The translations under genes were made by a program, and so were the position numbers. The notes under the pieces were generated by a model. The model worked only from the letters and a program-made list of their open reading frames with translations, searched no databases and was not told the DNA's origin. Below are positions 23,417 through 32,896 of a DNA stretch of 64,000 nucleotides, piece after piece. The stretch is from NCBI GenBank assembly GCA_029582155.1, contig CM055907.1, positions 34,035,983-34,099,982 of the forward strand. Reading direction: 5' to 3'. This DNA is from Panopea generosa. Taxonomy: Eukaryota; Mollusca; Bivalvia; Adapedonta; Hiatellidae. The number at the start of each line of letters is the position of its first letter. Position 1 is the stretch's first letter.

Positions 23417-24619
23417 TGTAACAGAATAAGATCTTGATTATACTAACTATCTATCTAAATAAGACTTACTTGTGAATACTGCCATTACCAGTAACAACTG
23501 TCCGCAGTTGGGTAATTCATTAACTATCATATTAAAAGAATATGACATTAATAAGACTGTTTCTACATGGAACAGAAATAATTATATACATAATCATCCA
23601 TATTTACTATATATGAACTCACCTTATGCCTATAGATTGAAATATCAACATAAAACCAAATATTGGTTTGACATGAAATCTGGCACTGGGTGGGGTAAAC
23701 AAAAATATCTAGTATTCAGTTATTATATCTGCATAGTTTAATACTATGTGCAAATTAAATAAAAACCTTAAATTTATATGTTACTTTTAACATAAGTATA
23801 GTCAGTCTAAACATGTTCCATTGCCTTTGATTTTAAGGATAAATGAAACTATCATTGAATGACCTTTCAAAAACTCTGTTGCCAGATTTCTGCCGTCAAC
23901 AAGTCATATTAAAAATATCTGTTTCGGGACTAGTGTAAAGCTTTCCCAACCTATAAATACAAATTATGATGCTAACTTTTCACTAAGAATAATCAAAATA
24001 ATGTCTTACCTTCAAATAATGCTGTGTATGTTCAAATAGAAAATCGTATTTAAATTTCCCCTCCGTTAAAGGTGCCTGAGAGGGAAGATTTGAAAATATG
24101 TCCACCTCAAATATGGCATCTTCATTTAAACTTTATTTTTAGTTTTAATATTAACTTGCATGATTTGCATCTGAACTATAACATTGTGACATCCTTTTCA
24201 TGCTAACTAATGATATTGAAATTGTGTTTTTATTGTGTTAAATGAACTTGTCATGTACCAAATCTGGCAACATGGCGGACATTTGCCAGATCAGCCAGAT
24301 TCTGGGAACACGTGCTACGAAATGCACAGTTTTGATTGGTTAACAAGTGCCGGCATCCAGACTTTTTGTCTATATAAACGCTTAGAAACTTCAGATTTCA
24401 GCTCATTTTAAGTTCCAGACATCAAGAAAAGCAATTCCATCACTTCCGGTATTTTAACCTTCGTGTGAATAAAGTATTTTATTGACTGTATATCAGATGT
24501 ATATCTTGTCTTATTAGATAACTAATCATATAAACTGTATAAATCAGCTATATCAAACAATCTTGTTGTTTTCATATTTTGCTCGCCATCTATCTAATAA
24601 CACGACCTGGAGTGTTACA
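23417..24619 (+). mobile_element. 1203-bp solo-LTR-like insertion with 4-bp target duplication
   Basis: The ends are perfect inverted heptamers, TGTAACA (23417-23423) and TGTTACA (24613-24619), flanked by ATAT on both sides (23413-23416 and 24620-24623). Removing the insert plus one ATAT restores the L1 C-terminal frame exactly (..LVH|MFWDC..). TATATAAA at 24371 and AATAAA at 24468 are spaced as in an LTR. The TG..CA ends, promoter and poly(A) signal favour a solo LTR; 4-bp duplications occur in some Ty3/Gypsy lineages. No internal gag or pol is seen. An alternative is a non-autonomous DNA element with TGTAACA inverted repeats. Confidence 0.75.
24371..24378 (+). promoter_or_regulatory. TATA box of the LTR-like insert
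   Basis: TATATAAA lies about 250 bp before the right end of the insert, with AATAAA about 95 bp further on. This is the arrangement expected for the U3/R part of an LTR. Inference from position only. Confidence 0.45.
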
Positions 24620-25499
24620 ATATGTTTTGGGACTGTAATGAAACACAAATAACTAATCTTAGTGTCAGCAAACTACTTGAAACAAAACATCTACATGTAG
24701 ACCTAAATGAAACAAACTTGATATTTGGTTTAAAAGAATTTCATTCTTACAATAAAAATATATCAATACTTGAAATAATTCGATACATATACAGAAGCAG
24801 AGTATCAGAAAAACAACTATCAATACAAAGATTACAGAGAAGTATTACATATAATGTATGATATATACGGTATAAAACAATAGCTCTACGAAACAATGAT
24901 TTAAAAAGATTTGATGACCAATGGTCAATAACCAAACATCTTTTCATCTTCTAAACACTTAAAAGACAATGGAAGCAGGAGGTTTATTTATAAAATATGT
25001 TATGGATTAACTTCTTCAAGCTGGTCTTTTTGTCGCATGCAAGACTCACCCCTTCCTATTTATAGTAAATTTCAAGAAGTTATCAACTGGCAATATCAAA
25101 TTATTATTTTTTAATTTGTAAGAGAGTGTTGTTTGAGTGTTGTGTAATGTTTTCATTATTATGTTATTGTAAAGTGTGCGGTTGGATGGTCCTTCCCGAC
25201 CCGCAACACACTCATTCACGGGGAGAATAAATTGGTTGCCAAATGGAAACTGAAAAAAAAAGAAACTTAAAATGAAAATAAATAAAAACGAATCTACTTT
25301 ACATAATAGCCTATTCCATTAATTGTACCATTATGTCACAGAATTTCACATGTTGCGATTGCAACTAAAGGTTGACAAATAGCATCAAACGATATAGGTG
25401 ATACCTTTGCATCATACAATGCAAATATATATAACACAAAAATATTCTTTTAATAAGCTTCATTACTATTTCGAGTTCTGTAGAAACTCACGGTTCTGG

Positions 25500-27100
25500 T
25501 ATTATCGAAATGCCCCATGACATCACTGACCATTTTGGTACATATATACATATACCATTGTGTCACCTTATTTATTTGGCATTCACCAGACGTGTTTGGA
25601 TTTATAAAAAGGTAGATTTCCCCGGATTAAATGCTGTTATTTCGAATACCGATTTGTCTTTTCTTTATAATCCAAAATGTTACTCAAGTGTATGAAACTT
25701 TTTAAACTTCATATCCCTTCCAAGCCTGTGTCTGACCAAATGATAAACCTTGATATGATTCAGACATAAGAAGTACGTCAAGACAACGTAACCGTTAAAA
25801 CTTAAACCACTTAAAACGAATTCAGCATCAGATTATTTCACTTAAAAGTTAAGAAACAAAGTGAACAATTTTCAAAAATTAAAGAAATGCAAAAGAATGA
25901 TTACTAATAACATAGATTCCCTCATAATTGAAGAAAAAAACTAATAATCTGGAAACTTTTAAAGAACTTTATCAACTCTAATAGAAATTCAGAAATAATA
26001 CCTCCGTTGAAAGAAACTGTTCAAAAATGATGAATTTTTTATTCTATCTCGGATGAATACAAGGCAAATTGTTTAAATGATTTTTGTTTTGCATCGATTT
26101 GTGCCATTGATGATACATATGCATCATTACCACAATACATTCCTCAAACAGATGCTTCTTTAGAAAATATTGCTATAACTGAGATATTTTGAAGATACTA
26201 GATATGAATCAAGCTTATGGCAGCGATATTATAAGCCACAATATTTCAAATGAAATAGTTACAGTTATACCAACTGCTCCATGATGTTATTTTTAATAGA
26301 ACCTTACGAGAATGTTGCTTTGCAGAATTTGAAATTTGCAAACGTCATACCATTGTTTAAAACAGGATCTGCAAATGTTGCATGTACTTATAGGCCTATT
26401 TCTCTATTGAGTTGTATTTTCAAGGACCAGCCTATTTTCTCCTAGGTCAAAAAAAAGTTTATTAACTCATTGATATGTATCACAGAATTTGCCAGGCAGC
26501 ACACCTAAATAGTATATACGGACCTGTCCAAAGCGGTTGGTATAGTGTGGCACAATGGATTGCGTTTTAAATTAAATGAAACAGTTTTATCTAGGTTATC
26601 TAGAAAATAGGGTTTGGCAAGTCTTTTTTAGGACCGCCTTCTTTAAAGAATAACAGCTGGTGCTCCTCGTGGATTTGTTTAATGCTAATTTCAATACATA
26701 AAAATGCCATTGCTGATAAAATACTAAGCATCGTTTGATAATTTGCGGATGATAGTTCACTATCAGCATCCACGTCTAATATAGATGATAAGGAAAGTAT
26801 TCTTAATTATAATTTATATTAATTTCATAATGCTCTCAACGATGGTTAGTTTAATTGAATCTCAATAAAATATAAGTATTGTTTTATATCTTTAAACAAA
26901 CAAATGTAACGACAAAGAATATATTTTTATAATAATAAGTAAGCATCCAATGAACATCATAAGTAATCGGGACTAACAAATAATCAAAACAGAAAGTGGC
27001 ACACAAAAGTAGATACAATAACTTCTTCAAAATTTATAATTAAATCAAATTTATATTTCTTACATGCATCAAATTTTAGAGTATACAGCAGTTTTTTGGG
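25500..27100 (+). mobile_element. Jockey/CR1-group LINE remnant (plus strand)
   Basis: Decayed coding blocks in shifting frames: DHFGTYIHIP (end of an APE-type endonuclease), FTRRVWIYKKVDFPGLNAVIS (linker), KLRNKVNNFQK, FANVIPLFKTGSANVACTYR followed by PISLLS (RT block 2 region, about 26338-26410), and FADDSSLSAS (catalytic ADD block, about 26744). Numerous stops show it is long dead. The clade is judged from motif style and not proven. Confidence 0.7.
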
Positions 27101-27144
27101 ATGGTTGTGTTAATTATAAAAAAAAAACAAATATGAAAAAAACT

Positions 27145-28230
27145 AGAGCTGTCCTGTCGTTCAGACAGCGCGCTCGAGTATTCGAATATTTGTCACAAAA
27201 GTAGAAAATTGATTGAGACTGATGACAAATCCAAGCAAACAAGTTATCTTACTTACTAAATTTAGTAGGTCTTATAATTACAATACCTTGTATGAATATT
27301 CAATCCAATATATGCAGTGGCTGCTGAGTTGCATATACATTGAGTGGTTGTTGTGATATGTACTTGATGGCACTTGCACGCAAAATTTTAACTAACATTT
27401 CTAAGACAAAGAAGTGCCTTAGTTTTTTGTATATTCATGCAAGAGTTATTTCACTTAGTTATTTAAATATGTTTGATGACGGAGAAATATTGTGTGATGT
27501 TTAAATCAAATACATTGAGTGATTGGTGATATATGTACTTGATGGTACATGCATGCAAAACTTTAACCATCATTTCAAAGTCAAACAAGGGCAATACTAT
27601 CATTATATCCATACAAGAGTTATCTAACTTCATTAGTTTAGTAAGTTTGATGACTTGGAAGTCTTGTGTGGAGTTAATATCAAATAAATTGAATGGTTGG
27701 TAAGATATAGGCATGGTGGTACTTTCACGCAAAACTTTAACCAGAATTTCTAAGTCAGCCAAGAGCAATAATTTTGCATTATTGTCTTCCAAGAGTTATC
27801 TAACCTAGTTATTGTACTAGGTTTGATGACTGGAAAGTATTTGTGAAGTTTCAAGCAACTACATTAAGTGTTTGGTGAGATATAGGCTTGATGACTGGGA
27901 AGTCGTGTCTGAAGTCTCAGTCAAAAACGTCGAGTGGTTGGTGAGATATGGACTTGACGCCAAACTTTAACCAGATTTTCTAAGTCAAAGAAGGGCAATT
28001 ATTTGCATTATTAATGTAAGAGTTATCCAACTTAGTTATTTTAGTACGTTTAATGACTGGAAAGGCTTGTGTAAAGTTTCAAGTCAATACCTGCGATGGT
28101 TACTGAGACAAGGACTTGCACGCAAAACTTTAACCAAAGTGTGACGCCGACGCCAAAGCCGACACCCCGTCGAGTAGAATAGCTCTCTATTTTCATCGAA
28201 TAGTTGAGCTTAAAATATGAAGCTCCTCTC
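27145..28230. mobile_element. Dispersed element with internal ~178-bp repeats
   Basis: It starts with ACTAGAGCTGTCC..GACAGCGCGCTCGAG and ends with GACGCCGACGCC..CCGTCGAGTAGAATAGCTC. Between these ends are about five diverged copies of a 177-180-bp unit containing GTTTGATGAC (27472, 27649, 27829), ACGCAAAACTTTAACCA and CAAGAGTTATCTAACT. The same terminal and internal sequences occur in reverse at 45096-45540. The 109-codon minus frame at 27463-27792 is a by-product. No transposase is seen, so it is a non-autonomous dispersed repeat. Confidence 0.75.
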
Positions 28231-28969
28231 ATCGGTACAGGGTCAACTCGTTCACAAATTCAAGTTTTAATCTGGTAGGGATAAGCTTGATTTCGTTGTC
28301 AGATCGCAGGAAACTACAAAATACGTTTTTGTAACTTTTTATTTCAATTTAGTCAGTAAAATCAGACATGTTAAAGATACATGAATATTTAATGACAATT
28401 TATGTTCATTTAGTTATTGTTGATAGCCTTTAAATGTCTGTGAGAAGTAAGTAGCAGGCAATGCCCATTTAATCTGCGCGTCTCAAAGTGCAATGGCCGG
28501 TTTCACGTTTTTGATAAAATATCAGTTTCTCTTGAAATTATTACACAATTAACTCACCAAACACGGTTACAGTCATTGCACCTCTGTAGTTATTGGTAAA
28601 AAGTAACATGCAACATAATCAGTATAGATGAAGTGTCAGATTTAAAACCATCAAAATGATATTTTAGTGAAATGTCAACACATGAATTGTTATCAAATAT
28701 TAAGATAATGTGTACATATATTGATTTATAATCGGACAAAAACAATATACAATATATTCTAAATCAGTATTTACAATTTGATTTAAACGAGTTTAATACA
28801 ACTTGAATGGCATGTCATTAAATAGGTTAAACATTTGTATTAAAGCTATTTTAAAAAGTAATATAACTAATATTAGTTATTTGGTATGTTACTGACCCCC
28901 TACGGAAAAATAGTGGGTCTGTGGAAATTATTAAATCAACATAGTTTTGTTCACAGTATATATTCAAAA
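28231..28969 (-). other. Probable 3' UTR/downstream region of the PPxY membrane protein gene
   Basis: No coding signal. On the minus strand an AATAAA (plus-strand TTTATT at about 28338) lies some 630 bp past the stop codon and is a candidate poly(A) signal. Confidence 0.35.
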
Positions 28970-30133
28970 CTATGTTGCACTACCCCTTGTGGCCTCCTCG
29001 TATGAAGGCGGCAACTCCGCGTAACTAGGCGGGGGCCCGGGATAACTGTCATTGACGACTCCATGCAACTCCTCGTCAGTATTTGAAACAATAAATATCT
29101 GACTCCCTCTTCTGGAACTCCCGGAATCCCTGCGACGGTGCTTTTTATGAATAGCACAGGAAATAACAAGTCCGACAACAAATGGAAGGATCACAAAAAC
29201 AATCACGACGAACCAAATACGTGGATTACACGTCACATTTACGGTTATATCAAATGGACTTTTTTCTGGGACGTAGATTACAATACTTTCTTGGGTTCCA
29301 ATATCTAACGGCGTTGTACAATGGCCACGGTAGCAAGAAAAATCGGCATTCTTTACGTCATACACTTTTCGACGAAGTGAAAATTTTACGCGTATGTCAG
29401 ACGTCCTCACATACTGGTTTTCAAATAAGAAATAGTACTGGTCAGAATCTGAAGCGGTAAAAATTTTACGTTGAGGTCCTAAACTGCATAGTGACATCGT
29501 ATAATATTTGTCATAACAGGAGGAACAGTCTGGGTTATTTTTCCACGTTTCTAGATTTGTCTCCCCTTTAATGATATAGAAATCTATAAACCCGCTCGGG
29601 CAAACATCAATAGTGACTATCGAATTTTCAAGAAGATAAAATCCCCAGTACTCAAAGTTGTCGTAATCTATTGTTGAATAAAACTGTTTTTCATACAAGA
29701 GCGACGAATCTTGTTTTATTTTAGGAGGCGAATGATAAATATACTGCTCAACAGACTCGGTGGAATTGACTGTCACACCTTCACAAAACGTCGGTGAAAT
29801 TTTGTCAAGTTTGCGCATATCTGTTGGAGACGCCGTAAGTGTTTGCGTCGAAAAATAATGCATTCCAATAGTTGTTCCTATAGCAACGGCTAGTCCGACA
29901 ACCCAAACCCACGTCAGCCAGATTCTTGTTCTAGCTTCCATTTTGGTTAGACAGAAAAGAAAGAGTATAAGATAGCACCAGCATGCCCCTGTATTACTTG
30001 AAGCGGAACTACTTGTTCGCCTTCGGTTATGACTGCTGGATGAACTTGCCGATACAGAATAAAAAGCACTTCCGCCACTAAATCCCCCACTACCTCCGCC
30101 TCCACTTGACACCGCTCCAGCACCGTGCGTCAT
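28970..30133 (-). CDS. 387-aa membrane protein with Cys-rich ectodomain and PPxY tail (APD1-4-like ectodomain)
   Basis: An uninterrupted single-exon frame. Residues 1-50 are Gly/Ser-rich and probably disordered. Hydrophobic segments lie at about 51-62 and 71-94, followed by an extracellular or luminal region (95-305) with C117, C178, C203, C206, C216, C267, C272 and C302 and sequons NST (123) and NVT (299). A transmembrane helix spans about 307-328, then a basic stretch and a tail with PPPSY (367-371) and PPSY (375-378). Paired PPxY motifs usually bind WW domains of NEDD4-type ubiquitin ligases. The TM-ectodomain-TM plan with WGFYLLENSIVTIDVC and FYIIKG recalls the animal relatives of plant APD1-4 ligases, but no RING is present. 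That family link is from memory of the motif style and is uncertain. M65 just before the second hydrophobic segment is an alternative start. Confidence 0.8.
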   Translation of the reverse strand: MTHGAGAVSSGGGGSGGFSGGSAFYSVSASSSSSHNRRRTSSSASSNTGACWCYLILFLFCLTKMEARTRIWLTWVWVVGLAVAIGTTIGMHYFSTQTLTASPTDMRKLDKISPTFCEGVTVNSTESVEQYIYHSPPKIKQDSSLLYEKQFYSTIDYDNFEYWGFYLLENSIVTIDVCPSGFIDFYIIKGETNLETWKNNPDCSSCYDKYYTMSLCSLGPQRKIFTASDSDQYYFLFENQYVRTSDIRVKFSLRRKVYDVKNADFSCYRGHCTTPLDIGTQESIVIYVPEKSPFDITVNVTCNPRIWFVVIVFVILPFVVGLVISCAIHKKHRRRDSGSSRRGSQIFIVSNTDEELHGVVNDSYPGPPPSYAELPPSYEEATRGSAT

Positions 30134-31639
30134 GTTCTACAATGTGATGCAGAAAAGTTTAAAATAAAAATGTTAGAAGTGTCTCAACTTGCGGGTTTCT
30201 CTGGTTAGAATAAATCTATGTCAATAGTACATAAGTATGCTATACATGAGATACACTTTCTTAACGTGAAATAAGAATAAATACATTTTGCTCAAGTTAA
30301 GATAGTATATTTTTCTGTTTATGTCAATAGGATTTTGAATTTGTTTAAAGCTGATTAACGGCAATAGTGAGGTTTTACATCTTTTTGTCTTATAAGATTA
30401 CCAGTGGCTGATAGAATGTTTTTTTAAAGATCTAAGAGACGAAAATGATTTTACTTAATAATCTGGAATGCTTGATTTCTGATGCTATCCACTTTCAGCT
30501 AGCTGGCAACCCAAAAGTGCAAAGAACTCCTTTATAAGAACGAATGCTCGGTGAAAGTGGTTCAAATCTTGGATCCATTTGACCTGCATTTAAAAGCTTA
30601 CGATCGTGAATAGTTACCACCTAATAATGTGTAAATGATTTTGAAAGACTTAATGAACCATTATAAATTTAACAAAGTTTAAAAATTAATGCGCGACTTT
30701 TATGTGTCATACAATAGCCACGGTCTACGTATCTTGACTGTGACCGAATAGGAGGAAAATGAAGTTTGACGTCGTGTAATCACTGGACTGGTTCACTCTT
30801 ATTTCCTGTTTGGAAAATTACGTAGACTGGCTTATGTAAGCAGTTTATTGTGTAAAACGTAATCGTAATTGACAGTATAATAAGGAAAATATTTAAAATA
30901 AAGCAGCACTGTTACTTTTAGTTGTTTTCTTAGAAATGACAGTTGGCGGTGCCTATTTATTTTTATTTTTGTATATATATTTATTGCACTATTATTTTAC
31001 AATATATATACAAAATATAGTATTGTTCTAATCAAATAACAATTAAAGTTATTTTTCATATCTATCTCTTTCTTTCGGTCATTCTCCAGTTTTAAAAGGG
31101 GGTAGATTGTTTTTGCTACAATTTGCTAGATACTATTGTTTTTTTTATGGGAAATAAGTTGACTAGGTTTAATATGTTAAACAATGTTCTCGATGTTGGG
31201 TCTTGTAGTAGTACTAGTTATACACTGATATAACTAAAAAAGTGTAATGTGCCAGGATCCAAATTCTGTGAGTGTCCTTACATTATTGTTATTATGAAAG
31301 ATTATTTTACATATCATTATCATGTCGTATTAATATAAATATTTAGAGGTTTATGCCATTCTGCTTTAAAAGTATCAATTTTCAGTAACCCATTAACCTT
31401 TTTATTAGTCAACTGATTGTAATAATGTTTAAATGTTTAGATAGCTGAATGTATCTTATTTTCGAAACTGAAGAGATTATTAAAATACAAAACCAAACAA
31501 ATGAAATACAGACAACGGTCACTGCAATTAAATTTACACGATGTTTTTCTCTCGAAAAAAACTGACGGTACCCCTTATATTTGTCCATAATTCCATTTTG
31601 AATATTCTTTATATGACTATTATGGTAACATAATACAAT
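30134..31639. other. Intergenic, no gene seen
   Basis: Upstream flank of the minus-strand PPxY gene. It is AT-rich, with a TA-rich run near 30970-31015 and no core-promoter motif that I can defend. Confidence 0.5.
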
Positions 31640-31980
31640 TCTAGGAAACTAGGTCAAGAATTATAGAAGCTACATCCTTTTGAAAAACAGACCGAAAATA
31701 AATTATTTGGCATTTAATATCTGGATAACAATGATCCCTATGAGTAAACAAGATAAAGGGTCCAAGGCCAAGAAGACCCAGTACGGTGACTTTGATTTTG
31801 ACATGAGCATATTGTGGAAAATAGATATTAGTAGGTCTCATATTCTCATCTTTATTTTTGTCATAGACCCTTTGAAAGCAAGTGAAATCAGGTGATATAT
31901 TTAATTGCCATTCAAGGGCAAATAACTCAGTCAACGACAGTTTGGTCGACCATGTTTTCAACATATCAAAGCTTGATTAA
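31640..31980. mobile_element. Dispersed repeat fragment (CAAGGGCAAATAACTCAGTCAA type)
   Basis: The 3' part (ATTCAAGGGCAAATAACTCA then GTCAACGACAG) recurs at 36535-36565 as a diverged copy, next to the other end of the LINE nest. Overlapping frames on both strands have no protein features. Class unknown. Confidence 0.4.
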
Positions 31981-32014
31981 AATCGATCATAAACTTAATT
32001 TTATTTGAGAAACA

Positions 32015-32896
32015 AGTTTATTCAATTCAAGTTTATTCAAGTTTATTCAGCAATCGGCAAATTATGCCTTTGGCCATTTACAAAGTTTTACAAAGAAATG
32101 TTGCAAAGACAATTCATATTGTAACAAACATATAAAACAAACATTACACAAAAAACAATACATCACATGTACATTAATCCTGCGAAACAATCATACTTTC
32201 AAGGGTATTTTTTCTTATAACAAGAGCTTCTGGAATAAATTTTGAAATTTTGAACAACATTTTTTTAATTCTTAGACGACATGATATCTTTAAATTTATT
32301 GAGTTTAGGCCAAGCCATGCGGCCTAAATATTTAGTACGAACTTCGTTGTATTTAGTACAACACAGCACGAAATAATATTCTGACTCAACAACATTCTGA
32401 TTGCAAAGTTTACATAATCTATTGGCACGATCTATACCATTATATCTTCCGGTCTCAATTTCAAGAGAATGTGAACTAAATCTTAAACATATATATCGCT
32501 TTAGTAGAGAATCGTTTTTAAATTTGTCAAAATAGTCTTCATGGCAAAATATGTTTTTAAATTTACGTAATGATAACGTTTATGTGAGTTATGTATACTC
32601 ATACTCCATTCTTGAACAAACTGGTCACGTAATCGCCTTTTAAGTAAAGGGAAATAATTTGCATTGGTCCGAAAGTTTGCCCAACAGCTCCCATTTATGT
32701 AATTACATTGGTCAATATAAATGCTGTATATAGGTGAGTTAACATCACTCATTATCTTTAACCAAAATTTTAACGATATTTCCCTACTTATTACAGTTAA
32801 TGGAAATCGCATTAATTCCCCATAAACAGCATAATTTGACGTTTGTTGACGTACTCCCAAAATATACTTACACAATTTGATATGCAGTTTATCCAC
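32015..32896 (-). mobile_element. 3' fragment of a LINE (minus strand), C-terminal part of the pol protein
   Basis: The 131-codon minus frame begins MDKLHIKLCKYILGVRQQTS and contains NYAVYGELMRFPL, then continues after a stop to a CCHC-like zinc segment (RLCKLCNQNVVESEYYFVLC). This matches, block for block, the C-terminal region of the plus-strand element at 35430-35820 (IHLKFCKYLLNVKTSTSNL, GVYGELGRYPL). Its 3' end is a short repeat of TTGAATAAAC (minus strand) near 32015-32050. The element is 5'-truncated at about 32896, against the start of the plus-strand copy. Confidence 0.75.

Larger units (their letters stand above)
21008..25255 (+). mobile_element. 5'-truncated L1-like LINE, ORF2 pseudogene, interrupted by an LTR-like insert
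   Basis: Conceptual fragments in three frames follow the L1 ORF2 order: end of the endonuclease (YEHSIVLIKT), linker (EHGKGFWKFNSSLLTYIDY, about 21208-21266), and RT blocks LLIDFEKAFDTLSW (about 22213), GCRQGDTLSPYIF (about 22390) and FADDTTILLD (22519-22548). The C-terminal region has CHREVETLVH before 23416 and MFWDCNETQ after 24621. The 3' end near 25150-25255 has a short G/C-rich segment ending in AATAAATTGG and an A-rich tail, typical of target-primed insertion. Many stops and frameshifts are present, so it is inactive. Positions 23417-24619 belong to a later insertion. Confidence 0.8.

Noticed and set aside
27463..27792. 109-aa minus ORF with repeated LLADLEILVKVL-like segments
   Set aside because: It lies wholly inside the dispersed element with ~178-bp internal repeats, and the peptide repeat follows the DNA repeat.
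32501..32896. Independent 131-aa gene on the minus strand
   Set aside because: It matches the C-terminal part of the neighbouring LINE pol and continues into its zinc segment after a stop.
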